Assembly: GCF_000143415.4 (NCBI RefSeq)
Contig: NW_003314342.1
Span: 333,569-397,568, forward strand
Direction of reading: 5' to 3'
DNA length: 64,000 nucleotides
Origin: Selaginella moellendorffii
Taxonomy: Eukaryota; Streptophyta; Lycopodiopsida; Selaginellales; Selaginellaceae
Position numbers and translations under genes: made by a program. Shown one piece after another: positions 14,282 through 25,804 of this stretch. Below the pieces are notes generated by a model. It worked only from the letters and a program-made list of their open reading frames with translations. It was not told the origin of the DNA and made no database searches. The first letter of the stretch is position 1. Every line of letters begins with the position of its first letter.

Positions 14282-16806
14282 CTAGTCAAACAAAACCTTC
14301 TTTAATCGCTTCACTGCATCGAGGGCCGTCCTGTTTGTAGGCTCCAAGACGAGAGCTTGCCGAAAATCTATCAAGAAAAACCATAGTAAATGGAAGCATG
14401 AGCACCGACGAGCTAAAAAAATCGCGGGAAAACAAAGATACCGTCGTGCGCTTCGTGGTAAGAGCCCAGAGCTTCCCTTGCAGTGCCTCTTCTAAGATAC
14501 GCTTTAACATTCTGTAACACACGTACACGCAAATGCCATGAGTGCTTATAGATAAGAACACACAAACTTTGACAAATGCGTACCTTCTTGTCCAGATCAA
14601 TGGCCTTGCTGCAATCCTCCTCAACTTGTAGGAAGCTGCAGCCAATAAAAAATAAACAGATTACACGTCCTCAGCTTGCCGGCCAAATGTTGAAAAAGAA
14701 AAACGTAAAAAAGAGACTTTTTCTCTCTTTTACCTGCACATCGAGAGATGAGCAACAGCCCTGTTGTTGTAGTACGTGCTGTTCAAAGGATCTAAGCGAA
14801 TAGCTTCCGAGTAATGGCTGACAGCCTTGTGGTAGTCCTTGTTCTTGAAAGCGAGATTTCCCTGCAATGCAACGCAAAGGTCAGTTGAGACTATCTATAC
14901 TATAGAGAGGTGGCGTACGAAAGTACCTTCTCTTTCGCGGCTTCCGCGGCGTTTGTTTTCGCGTTAACTAGCGGCAGCGCACTGTTTTTGAGGTCCTCTT
15001 TCACCATGACATGCAGTGCAAGGACCGCATCAAGTAAAAAGCGATCACCACCTTGTCTTGCCATTACCGAGAATGCAAGAGGCGCATCGTCAAAAGTCCC
15101 TACGGGCATCGACACCTAGGAAGGAAAACGAAGTTTAAGTCTGCATAAACGGAGGACCACACAGCCTCACCTGACAGCAGCCGGACATCCCAGCAATCGC
15201 AAGCAACGCAAATGCTTTTTCACGATAGTCATCCAGCGCTTTTCCCTTCGTGTTTAGCTTTGGTGGTGGACCAGGAGTTGTGGGAAGCACAAGTAGAACA
15301 TCGTCCTGCAAAGCCACCTTGGCGTCAACAAATGCGATAAACAACATGATATACTTGCCTTCATAAGCTCGCTCATTGCAGCGAACACTTCAGCCTTCAC
15401 ACTCATAGCAAGAACAATTTCCTCTGCAGTGGTCTTCAATGCGGCTCTTACTCTTTCGAGAATACCAGGTCCCAGATCTGGGTTCACTCCGCTCAGCCAA
15501 GCTTCATGATTTGTCTTGAATTCAAACCTGAGATGGCAAGCAATAAATGAAGCAGTTGCAAGAAAACAGTACCTCTGTATCAAACTGAGAGCTTTCGATA
15601 ATCCTACAAGTGGAGAAGACGCTGTTTCATCGCAAAAGGCCTGCAGGCTGGGTGACTTGCTTAGGAGATATGGGCCAATATCCATGTTAGACATTGTTTT
15701 TTCTGCAAAACGCGCCGAAGTCGGTTCTCTAATATGAGTAAACACAACCACTTACTACCAAGCACCCGTTCAAAGCATCGGGCAACGACCGCCTTGGTTC
15801 GCTCCGGAGGAGCAGAGCTGAGGCTAAAGCAGTCATCTGCCATGATCACCCTTTGTGGCTGTCTGGGTTCCATGAATGGTTGCTGCAGCAAAGCGTAGCC
15901 AACTTGTCGAAGAACATTCGGCTCCTTTGCAAACCATCCTGACATTACAGAATCAAGACATATAACATGAACTTAGAAAAAAAGGCCTACCAACGGTATC
16001 AAAGCTCTGAGCCATCGGAATAACTCCAGACGTCGAGATCGTTCCATGCGAAGGTCGGAACCCGATGATGCCACAGAAGGCAGCAGGAACTCTCACACTT
16101 CCGCCAGTATCAGTTCCTAGACAAACATACCTGCTTAAGCTAAGACGATTTAAACATCTTTAACTCACCTAGAGCAAAATCAACTAGGCCAGCAGCCACG
16201 GCCACAGCAGAACCGCTAGAAGACCCACCCGGGACTCTGTTCGGTGATGCAGGATTGATAGGTGTTCCATAATGCTTGTTCTCGCCATTGATACTGCGAA
16301 TTGAAACTGTGTAAGCACCTAGTTCTCATGAAAAAGAATCACCTGTAAGCTAGCTCATCCATATGCGTCTTTCCAATGCACGCCGCTCCAGCACGAACAA
16401 GGAGCTGAACAACGAAAGCGGTTTGTGTCGCGGGTCCATGGGTCTTGAGCCAGTCGGGGTTTCCAAAACCCGTGATAAACCCCTCGATATCAAAACTGGA
16501 AAGAACACACGCACAAGAAAGCTTTGTGAGGAACTAGTTTCGCAGCACAACTAAGAGAAGAACATACATGTCCTTGACGGCGAAAGTGAGCCCGGCGAGC
16601 GGCGGCGGAGCTCTGGGAGGCGGCGGGGCTGGCGGCGGATTGAGCTCCAGGTACTGGATGAATGCCCCGTTGCCGGCGCGGACGCCCTTTCGCTGGCGCC
16701 GGGAGAAGATGAGCAATCCGGCAATGCCAATTCCCACAAGCACCAGCAGGTTTGTGGAAGTGGACATCGCCCGCGGCGAAAAGGATTTCCAGCTCTCCGC
16801 GCTCAT
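14282..16806 (-). CDS. TOC64: TOC64/OEP64-like amidase-TPR outer-envelope receptor
   Basis: Multi-exon gene. After a short start comes a single hydrophobic anchor ([16 protein letters not shown], about residues 20-36). An amidase-signature domain follows, with [24 protein letters not shown] and [13 protein letters not shown]-terminal TPR repeats include [20 protein letters not shown], the [12 protein letters not shown]-type helix and [11 protein letters not shown], ending [10 protein letters not shown] before the stop at 14282. This order is diagnostic for TOC64/OEP64, which docks Hsp90-delivered preproteins at the chloroplast (or mitochondrial) outer membrane through the TPR clamp. The amidase Lys and both Ser positions appear to be present here. 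From memory, the corresponding nucleophile Ser is replaced in Arabidopsis TOC64-III. A telo-box lies at about 16875. Confidence 0.87.
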
Positions 16807-17129
16807 ACAGGCATGCTTTTCTCGTCAATCGCCAAGAGACCTCCCCTCTCACCTGGAGAATCGTCTTTCCCCTAAAACCCTAGCAATCTCTCACTGCCGC
16901 CATACCTAAGAACCAGGAGAGTGAAAATATCTCTCGCCAGACAAATTTCCCTTCATTACATGCCCTATAGAAAAACGGGAAATATTCCTTGATACCCTCA
17001 AGAACCCTAAGTCGCTCGCCCGGAGAATATTCTTTGATACCCCTCAAGAGCCCTAACTCTAGAAAACCAAGAAAGACAAATATTTACAGCGTCTCACTTG
17101 CGCCGATCGATCGATCGATCGATTCACGA
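16807..17129. other. Spacer with TOC64 promoter and short tandem repeat
   Basis: 323 bp. It holds AAACCCTA at 16875-16882 and a direct repeat (16978-17010 and 17024-17056). Each repeat unit carries an AATATTC core, then a TTGATACCC-like block, then a CCTCAAGA and CCCTAA block. It is upstream of TOC64 and downstream of the USP gene, both on the minus strand. No gene is seen. Confidence 0.55.
16978..17056. repeat. Two-copy direct repeat with AATATTC core
   Basis: Copy 1 at about 16978-17010 and copy 2 at about 17024-17056 share an AATATTC core, a TTGATACCC(C) block and CTCAAGA, with three or four substitutions. It is not obviously part of a larger element. Confidence 0.6.
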
Positions 17130-17741
17130 TCAGACCTGCGCAGCGGCGGGAGGATTATCAGCCGCGGCATCGCCATCCTCGCTCTTGGTCCCCGTCGGAG
17201 CATCGTTGCTCTTGATCAAGCCGCCGCCGCCGCCAGCGCCATCGCTCTCCTCTGGATATCTCACCACCACCACCGGGCAGACGCAGTGCTGGACGCAGTA
17301 ATCGCTGACGCTGCCCAGCCGCCCCTTCCTGGCGGGCGGCTTGGAAGCCCCAAATCCCCGGCTGCCCAAGATGAGGGCATTCACGCCCAGGCGCTCCACC
17401 TCGAGGCACAGCCGCTCCTTCATGTCGTGGTCCTTGACAATGTGGATTTTGTGTGGGAGCTTGGATTCCAGCAGCGGCCGCGCCAGATCCAGGCTCTTGG
17501 ACGACGTGAATGCGTCGAAATCGTCTTCCATCTTCTGCTGGGATTCCTCGTCGTCGAAGGACACGGCGTGGTCGACCACGCCCCAATCGGCGCCATAGAG
17601 AACGCTGGTGGGGCGGACATGAAGGAGGATCACGCTATCGCCCGGGCGGAGATAGTTCTCCACCGCCCACCGCACGGCATACGCACTCTCATCGCTCAAA
17701 TCCACCGCGATTGCGATCTTCCTCTGCCCGGTGCTCGCCAT
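17130..17741 (-). CDS. Universal stress protein (UspA domain)
   Basis: Intact single-exon ORF, 203 aa. It starts ASTGQRKIAIAVDLSDESAY and continues AVRWAVENYL and LLHVRPTSVLYGADWG. The nucleotide-binding G-x2-G-x9-G(S/T)-like region reads LILGSRGFG, followed by RLGSVSDYCVQHCVCPVVVV, as in ATP-binding plant USPs. The C-terminal 35 residues are a Gly- and Asp-rich tail outside the domain. USPs are soluble stress proteins with an alpha/beta fold; the exact role is unknown. The start is supported by position: the domain begins at residue 8 and the ATG lies in a 130-bp intergenic promoter. Confidence 0.92.
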   Translation of the reverse strand: MASTGQRKIAIAVDLSDESAYAVRWAVENYLRPGDSVILLHVRPTSVLYGADWGVVDHAVSFDDEESQQKMEDDFDAFTSSKSLDLARPLLESKLPHKIHIVKDHDMKERLCLEVERLGVNALILGSRGFGASKPPARKGRLGSVSDYCVQHCVCPVVVVRYPEESDGAGGGGGLIKSNDAPTGTKSEDGDAAADNPPAAAQV

Positions 17742-17871
17742 ACTCCCTCCAATCCAACCCTAGCTCTAGAGAATTCCTAGATCTTGCTCACACTTCCATG
17801 AATGCCATATCCAAATCCCTAGGTTTAGGGTTCTAGGGAAAGCGCAATATATTTTGCTCGTTTGCTCGGCT
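17742..17871. promoter_or_regulatory. 130-bp divergent promoter (USP / Trp-rich protein)
   Basis: The USP gene starts leftward at 17741 and the small gene starts rightward at 17872. Between them is TTTAGGGTT at 17824-17832 and AACCCTAG near 17757-17764, telo-box-like motifs facing each way. Both genes must be driven from this stretch or from elements inside each other. Confidence 0.6.
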
Positions 17872-18351
17872 ATGGCGGAGGAGGGGAGCGGCGGCAGCAG
17901 GGGCAGGATGGTCGATTCCGTCGGGAGGCCAATCGCAAAGCCTCGCCCTCACCGCTGCGACGATCGGCTCGAGGACTTCATCAATGTGCGTAAGCTGCTG
18001 CCCGCATTCTCGCTTGTCAGGGTTTTCTTCTGCTTCTTCTTTCACGATTTTAGCTCTTCTTTGTTGCATTGTGGTGATCAGTCGCTTTTTGAGGGCTGGA
18101 GCTGTGTGCCTGGGCGTGCAAAACTTTGGTGGCGATGCATGCGCTCTGAGCCTGGGTATTTTCTCGATCTCTAGTGCTGTCTTTTTTTCTCTGTTTTTTC
18201 TTCTGTGATGAATGTGATAAGCTTGCAGTCAAGAGCCAGATGATCCTTACGTTTACCACGAACCGAAGCAGCGTAAATTTTTTCTTTCTTCATTTTCTTT
18301 TGAACCGTCTTGACATTGTTGCTTTCTTCTTATGGTTTTGCAGGTAAATAG
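17872..18351 (+). CDS. Small Trp/Cys-containing protein, family not recognised
   Basis: I infer four exons giving about 80 aa. Exon 1 (17872 to about 17981) encodes MAEEGSGGSRGRMVDSVGRP and RCDDRLEDFIN. Exon 2 (about 18082 on) encodes SLFEGWSCVPGRAKLWWRCM and RSEPG. Exon 3 starts after TTGCAG near 18230 and encodes QEPDDPYVYHEPKQR. Exon 4 supplies the last codons to the TAG at 18349-18351. The donor and acceptor dinucleotides and the reading frame agree at all three junctions, the main evidence that this is real. There is no signal peptide or membrane helix. Two Cys separated by ten residues flank the WW pair; this is not the twin CX9C pattern. Function unknown. Confidence 0.6.
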
Positions 18352-18451
18352 TAGATCACAATGTCAGCTTTAGTAGAAGATGACGCAAATGATAGAAGTT
18401 TGGCCAACAAAGACGATTCTACGAGCTTGTAGCTACAAGAATCGGCGCTGC

Positions 18452-21400
18452 ATGAGCTCGGTGTCGTTAGTCGCACACCGCAGGTCTCTACTCTTTAGTG
18501 GTTTTGGAGAGTTTAGATGTAGTTCCCCAAAATTGTGGTGGCTATCTGCGACGCTTGCTGGTTAGTACATCATTTTTACTTTGACAGGTCATAACCAGTT
18601 CTTTATCCAGGGCGTAGCTGCCGGTTTTGTACTTCGTCAGGTGATTCATCGAATGCATTCGTAAGTCCTATTATTTTTTCTTTTTTTTTGTAAGAGAATT
18701 TCTTTCACAGAAGATCGACGATTCGAAGCTTGTGAAAGCTATTGTCTACGAGGCTACAAAGGGCTTTTGCAATTCCGCTGGGAGTACAAGAAAGTAAATT
18801 GTTCTTTCTTTGTTTTTCTGATCTCTTACTTACTTCCAGGTTTAGCGACTTTCTACGATCGCAGCTTTCAATACATGCTGAGAGAGGAGAAAGAGACTTG
18901 AAAAGTTTTGAAGTCATTCAAAATTTGGCCCAAGATGCTCAGTCTTACGGTCAAATGGACTGTGAGCAGAGAATTCAACTCCTTGACAGGGTATTTCACT
19001 TGAAAACTATGATGTTTTGAGTGAATGTGAATGTACAGGTCGCGCAGATCCAGGGGTTTTCTTGCGCCAGAGATATTGTTGATCACGAGATTGCAGTGGT
19101 CGAAGCTTCTCAAGATCTTACTCATGAGAACTGCGTGAAAAGGGATGAAGGTATTTCATCTTCCCAAGCTTTAACTGAGAACCCTTCGATTGTGTATGGA
19201 AGCAGTGAGCCAGTTGATCTTTTTAGCTCAAAAAAGATCGTGGTTCGCCCAGCGAAGCAAAAGCCGGATGTTAACAAAGCTATACAAAGTTCAAGCAAAT
19301 CACTACTGGATGTCGAGTTACCTCCAAGCAAAGAACAAAGCCAGCCATCGCCATCCCAACGTACTAAGGGCGTGTCCAGTTTGCTATATCAGGCCTCAGA
19401 GACCAGAAGTATTGATACAGAGAACGAGAGATGGAAACTGGACACGCTAATAAGCGACATGAAATGCTTCACGCCATATCAACGATCGCAGCTACAAGAA
19501 AACGGCTTTTACACGGTAAACGTCGCATTCTCCTCGAAAGTGTCTTACATGTTTTTTTTTAGGCTCGTAGTCTACTCAACCATTTTCCTCGTGCTCATGT
19601 GAGCTTTGAAAGCCCCACCGACACTTTGGAGGATGGACAATCTGTGGCATTGTTTGGGACAATTGTTATGACCAGGTAAAACTATTGTGACACGTCTTCA
19701 AAAACTTACTACCGGACACATTTCTGCAGGGCCTCGAAAATCAAAGACACTCTGGCTATGCTTGAAGTCATTGTGAACTGTAAGATTGCCCAGGAATGCC
19801 TAAGGCCTTGTGATGACGAAGTTGATGAAAATACCGTATTCCTGCACATCAAGAGGTTCTTTCAAGGCCCACGTTTTACATCGAGCTGGTTTTTGAACAA
19901 AACGGCCTCGGGTTACCCTGAAGGTTCCAAAGCAGCAGTTAGTGGCAAGGTATTGCATCGCACACTTTGATATTGCTTAACAGTTTCTTCTCACCTTACA
20001 GGTGAAAGCGATGAATAGAAAATCTCACTTTTTGCTAAAAGAGTATGCGGTTAAAGTTATTGAGGGCGAGGATTTTGACCAGCTTCGAAACGACGGAGAA
20101 GCATATCCTGTGTACTCATCGAAGGGTCTTTTAAATCCGAAGAAGATACAAGCGTTTATACAGAGGTAATTAACGCAAACCAGTGCAGCTGATTTTTGAA
20201 AGCTACATAGGTTGCTGAAAGGATTACCGACGGATATAGATCCTCTTCCCACTGAAATGCGAGACAAGTACGATCTTCTGAGTATAGAACAGGTTTTTCT
20301 TTATTAACTTTGTTGTTTCTACTTACATGCCTCCATTTCAGGCCTATTCCACCCTTCATCAGCCTACTAATCTCCAAGGGGCAAATGTAGCTAGGCGAAG
20401 AATCGTGTTTGACGACTACTTCTATCTTCAGGTCTAGTAAGATTCTAGTGAACCATGAGGCTGATGATCATATATATCTTACAGTTGGCGTTTCTTCTTC
20501 AAAGAAACTGCTTGAGAGGAAGTACCGTAAACAATGAGCTGGAAATGGATAAGTGGTCATCTCTAAGTCTGAAAGTCTTGAATGCGCTTCCTTTCAAGTT
20601 GACTGCTGGGCAGATCAAGGCTGCCTCTGAGATCATGTGGGATTTGCGTCAGCAAGCTCCAATGAGCCGTCTCTTACAGGTGCATATTTTGTTCCTTGCT
20701 TTGGTATGCTTCTGACTTCACGTTCATTGCAGGGAGATGTTGGCTGTGGGAAGACTATAGTGGCATTTCTCGCACTTCTTGACGTGGTCAGTTCAGGATA
20801 CCAGGTATGTTTCATGAAATTCGTCACCTTTCTATACTAATACCGTATCGCGCAGGCAGCTCTTATGGCACCCACGGATTTTGTAGTCTCGCAACATTAC
20901 AAACAGTTCCTGTCCTGGCTTGAAGTGCTGGATGAGAAGGATAGACCAAAGATAGCGCTTCTTTCCGGGTCTTTAAGTGCGGGTGAAGCTCGTCTAGTCC
21001 GAGAAGTGAGATTTACTCAAAGCGTTTATTTTTCTGCTTATTACATTTCTTTTCCTTCCAGGGTATCGCCAACAGAGAAATCTCTCTAATTCTCGGTACG
21101 CACGCTCTTATATCCAATTCGACTAATTTCCCGGCGCTGGGACTGGCTGTTATTGACGAGCAGCATAGGTTTGGTGTTGGACAGAGAGATCGTTTGAAAA
21201 CGGTACGCATTTTCTTAAATGAAGGCTGATCTTCTGAGATAGCGTTGTTGACAGGCACACGCTTCTGAGGCCGTCGAGCCGGACCTGGACGATGCTGATC
21301 TGGAAAGAGCGAGACTGGCGAGCACTACGCATGTTTTGCTCATGTCTGCTACGCCGATTCCTCGTTCACTTGCCTTAACGTGTCATGGAGACATGAGTTT

Positions 21401-22309
21401 GAGCCAGGTCTGTGCTCGTTTCCTTCTCACGCTTTTGCTTACTTCCATTCGTGTAGATTAATGAGATACCCCCGGGAAGGCAGCCTGTAGACACTTATGT
21501 TCTTCCAGATGACGAAGGAGGACGCAGGAGAGCTTACGAGGTAATAGTAGGAGCACTGCGATGAATCTGTCTGACAAGTGTTTTGCAGCTGGTGAGGGCA
21601 GAGCTCGAGAATGGAGGCAGGGCCTTTTTCGTTTATCCTCTCATCAACGAATCAAGCTCTTTCGAGCACCAGCGAGCCGCCGTCACCGAGTTCGACAAGG
21701 TTGTGAAGGAATTCAAAGACTACAAGTGCGCGCTCGCGCACGGCCGGATGAAGCCAGACCTGCGCAACCAAGAACTGAAACGGTTTCGGGAGGGAGAATG
21801 CCAGATCCTGGTGGCGACCAAGGTGGTGGAGGTTGGCATCGACGTTCCAGAGGCGACCGTGATGCTGATAGAGTCGGCAGAGGGCTATGGCCTGGCGCAG
21901 CTCCACCAGCTAAGAGGCCGGGTGGGACGAGGGACGAGGAAATCCTTTTGCATACTTCTTACGTGCTGCGATACGGCCGTGGAGCGACTCAAGCTACTTG
22001 AGAGCACCACCGATGGGTTCCGGCTGGCGGAAGAGGACTTGAAGATGCGAGGGCCGGGTGATTTGCTCGGGAAAAGGCAGTCAGGAACACACTTGGAGTT
22101 CGTGCTGGCTCGCCTGGGCGAAGACAACGATATATTGCTGCAAGCCAGGGCCGCTGCCGAGGTATGTAGTTATGTGCTTTTGAGAGACTCTCCATGCCTT
22201 TTTTGCTCGTGGTTGGCAGGAATTACTGGAAACTGATAAGAATCTGGAGAGCCATTCCAAGGTCAAGCATGAGATCAACATCAGGCAGCTGCCCAAGTCT
22301 TGGAGCTAG
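18452..22309 (+). CDS. RECG: RecG-like ATP-dependent DNA helicase, probably organellar
   Basis: Many-exon gene matching plant RECG. The N-terminus MSSVSLVAHRRSLLFSGFGE is rich in Ser and Arg and low in acids, like a transit peptide. A wedge/OB-like region includes SVALFGTIVMTR (about 19640-19675). The helicase core follows: Walker A GDVGCGKT (about 20733-20756), APTDF, LILGTHALIS, Walker B VIDEQHRFG, motif III SATPIPRSLA, then ILVATKVVEVGIDVPEA and QLRGRVGRG in RecA domain 2. The RecG/TRCF-type region FRLAEEDLKMRGPGDLLG is also present. The end is RQLPKSWS at 22309. RECG remodels stalled forks and limits recombination between repeats; the plant protein acts in mitochondria and chloroplasts. 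The start at 18452 is inferred from transit-peptide character; an upstream in-frame ATG exists at 18380. Confidence 0.85.
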
Positions 22310-23722
22310 AAAAACGAATCGATTTATATTATATAGAAAACACTTTTGTCCAATAAAGATTACGTTCCATTGTTTGGAGATTAAGCTTTCAGGCTCGTAT
22401 GTTATACCCTGCAAGGTATCGAGGCATTATTTTCTGATGTCCTACGGTTTTATGTTTCTCGATAATGAGGATATAAAAGAGAAGATGGTAGCTTGTTTTG
22501 GTTGGCTTCTCACGTTTCGGTTGAGGTAAAAGAAGCTGCTGCAAAAGTTTCTCAATTCATGAAACGGAGCGTGAGAACAATGCTTTCTAATGTTTTTATT
22601 GTTTCAAGAAAAGATATTCCCCAGCGACTGCTTTTATATGTTAGGCATAGAAAAGGGGAAAATCGTCTTTCATCCTACCTACGTGATGCTGAGAGCGTGC
22701 GTTGTTCAGAAACCTGTCCCAACAAGGTTCTCATCAACAACGAACCGGGTCGTGGAAGTACCAGGATGAAGGGGTTTTCAATATTTTATGCTACGTTATC
22801 TGCTGGTACCTGATCAGGACGACTTGTATGGTCTATCCACTGTCCCTGTAGTAAAAGTTCCTTTCTTTCGCTACAAGGTGGAAGCTCAGGCCCGAGACAT
22901 ATGCACAGGAGCCGGAGATTCCTCACAAACTTGATCGTCAAATGTTTTTCTTGGCTGGCAGAGGCTCACTCTCCAGGGTAACGATTTCCGGGGGCGAAAG
23001 AGAGCTTTCCACGAGCTCACTTCCCTCGTCTATCCTCTACTTAGAATTAAGACACTGTAGACTTAGTAGAACCGAGGGAATATTCCATTTGCCGCCACAT
23101 CAGTATTAAAGCACTAGCGCGTAAAAAACATAAGGAAGTGAAGTGAAGAAGAATAAAGGATGCCTCGACGAAGAATTCCTTGACGAAGTGCTCTAGATCG
23201 TGTGAACGAGCAGCTTCGAGTACGAAGGGAAGCAAGGGAGCATCATCAAGCAACCATGGGTATTCCATGTCCCCACTGTGGGCAGCGGTTTTACTCGTTC
23301 ACACGATCCTAGAGGAATTCTTTGTCAAGGCATCCTTTATTCTTGTTCACTCCACTTCCTTACATACGATGATCGACCGTAGTGCTAGTGGTTGGGTCGT
23401 GACCCTAATACTGATGTGGCGGCAAATGGAATATTCCCTCGGTTCTACACTACTCGAGCCCGATGTCCGAACGTAACTTAACGCAACATCAGCTAGGATC
23501 GAAGCACTCGTCTGACTTGCTCACATAAATCACTCTGCATTAACTTCCTAAGATTGGAAGATTGAACCTTCTTGTTTTGATTTGATAAAATTCCTTTAAT
23601 GTTTTGAGCCGCTCGCCAATCGCCCACGTCCGCCCTGAAATGCTGCACAAAAAATCTCGTGTTGATCAAAGGGAATAACCCAACGTTAACATCGCTCTCG
23701 TTCTCGTAATTTGTGTAAGGGG
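22310..23722. other. 1.4 kb spacer after RECG
   Basis: No gene is recognised. One short open stretch at about 22787-22936 (MLRYLLVPDQDDLYGLS and FFRYKVEAQARDICTG) looks more protein-like than its surroundings but has an in-frame stop just upstream. It may be a decayed exon. The fold-back element at 23067-23447 occupies the right part. Confidence 0.5.
23067..23447. mobile_element. Fold-back / MITE-like element
   Basis: The left arm 23067-23210 and right arm 23294-23447 are reverse complements with indels, around an 83-bp loop. The outermost 42 nt, beginning TAGAACCGAGGGAATATTCC, are a perfect inverted match. There is no transposase ORF. The ends are compatible with a TA target duplication, but because TA is palindromic this cannot be distinguished from the arm itself. 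Size and structure fit a non-autonomous DNA transposon. Confidence 0.75.
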
Positions 23723-25804
23723 ATGGAGGAGGAGGATGAGCGCAATGCGGGTGGCGCCGGTGCCAGCCGGATGGTAGCTAGCACAACCGAACGAAGAGGA
23801 GCTGGCGGGAGAGGAGGCCCAGGTGATCAGCTCAGGAGGCCAAAGATCGAGCTGATGCCTCCCGATTTCCTCGATTTTTTTCCCATCAGGAACGAGGCGC
23901 TGGAGATTACGACGGTTCCAGCGTGCAAACGTTTCTTCATTCCAATGCAACAAGCCACAAATGGGCTTTGGGCGGTACTTCACAAAAACATCTTGTTATA
24001 TGAGATCTTGCTCCTTTCTCAGTGATAGCGGAGCTGCTTGACAATGCGCTTGACGAGGCACCAAATGGAGCAACGTAAATGTTCTCAAGAATCCGGTTGA
24101 TGGCTCGCCGATGCTTCTATTTGAAGGTTTGGAAGATTGTGTTTTTTCTTTTCTTTTTTTTGTTTCCTTTCTTGCGAGCAACACTCCATTTATCAATTCA
24201 GATAATGGTGGACGAATCACCCAGGATCGTATGCATGTCTTTTGGGTATTCTTCAAAGGATAAAGATGACTGCATGATTGGACAATGTATGTCATGCTCT
24301 CTTTCTTGTTTCTTCTTTCTTATTTACTTTGGAAATCTGTTATTAGATGGAAACGGTTTTAAGACGAGCACTACGCGCCTTGGTGCAGATGTCATTGTTT
24401 TTTCAAAATCAAAAGCTAAAAGAGGCAAGAGGTATAAGACTTGGTTGTTAGAATTTTGCAAGAGCCTATTTTATGTTACATCTCTTATAGCTTCCTCTGT
24501 GATACAATGCAACAAGATGTCATAGTTCCTACGGTACACAACAGAGAAAATTCCATATATTCTATGTATTGTGAATTCACTTTGTTCCTAATTTCTGCTA
24601 GATTATGAAGAGCATGGCGGTGAGTTGAGAGAGGTCCAAAGAGGTACACATCAGGATTGGAAATGTCACATGAACACAATCACGAAATGGAGTCCTTATC
24701 AATCTGAAGAATCCATTCGCACTCCAGACTAGCAATCTTAAGTTATGTGTCTATATGATTCCAGTTCAAGAAAATCAAAGACCAAGGCACTAGAATTATC
24801 ATCTACAATCTCTGGGAGGATGAGCAGCAGCGGCTAGAGTTGGACTTTGAATCAGATCCTCTCAAGTATGCTTTGAATTTTTTTCAATGGTTTACTTTGC
24901 TCAAGGATATTCAAATTAGGGGTGGCGGAGAACTGCTTATATGGCGGAAAAATATCCCAGTGCAAAACATGTCTTTCTGTACCAATATTCTCTAATGGTG
25001 AGAATGAATATTTCCACTTACTGACATTTATTCATTCATTTTAATTTGCAGATATATGCGTCAATTTTGTACCTACATCTGCCAAATAATTTCAAGATCA
25101 CCCTTTGGAACCAAGAGATTTTACACCATAATACTTTGAATGATTTAACACATATTGAAGAGGTGGTTTACAAGCCAAAGGATGGACAATATGTAAGTGC
25201 TTCCTTTTTTTTTGTTCTTTGAAAATTTATGTCTTTTTGGGGTGTAGATGTCTGCAATAGTACACCTTTGGTTTTTGAAGGATGCTATCCAGCACCTAAA
25301 TGTGCAAGGATTCAATGTTTATCACAAAAATTGGCTTATAAAGGTAGTCAATGGTTCTAAACATTCTTTTTCTCATTTAATCTGTAACAGCGTTTCTGGA
25401 GAATATGGAATTCATCAGGCAGCCAAGGACAAGGTGTCATTGGCAAGTTTTACTACTGTCATTTTAGTCTTAGTCTTTTTTACATTCTTTTGCTGGTTTA
25501 GGAGATTTGGAAGCAAAATTTTGTAGAACCTGCTCATGATAAACAAGGATTTGAATGGACACCTGTCCTTCAACAACTAGAGCATCGTCTACAACAAATG
25601 CAAAGAAAGTTTTGGTTAGTGTTCTCCTTTTCTGCATATTTACTATTGTAATGGTTTTCTACACAGGATAATAACTGTCAAAAAGTGGGATATCTAGGAC
25701 CACTTGCTACGGCTGCCTCTAGGAAAAGGAAGATGATGCATGAAGTACAGCAACCTCAGAATGCAGAGCGAGGTGATGGCCTGCAAGGTCATCCACTCAA
25801 CTAA
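23723..25804 (+). pseudogene. MORC-family GHKL ATPase, probably disrupted
   Basis: Exon-like blocks follow plant MORC order: AGDYDGSSVQTFLHSNATSH and KWALG, IAELLDNALDEAPNGA (ATP-binding N box), VNVLKNPVDGSPMLLFEDNG, CMSFGYSSKDKDDCMIGQ, YGNGFKTSTTRLGADVIVFS, TITKWSPYQSEESI, IIIYNLWEDEQQRLELDF, ASILYLHLPNNFKITLW and IVHLWFLKDAIQHL. Breaks: after NGA at about 24074 the frame is off by one partial codon with no room for an intron. Between DNGG (24202) and CMSFG (24232) the frame shifts again with no splice signal. The junction near 25617 does not restore the expected frame by GT-AG splicing. The usual C-terminal coiled coil is short or missing. MORC ATPases act in heterochromatin silencing; this copy is probably not functional unless there are sequence errors. 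Confidence 0.65.
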
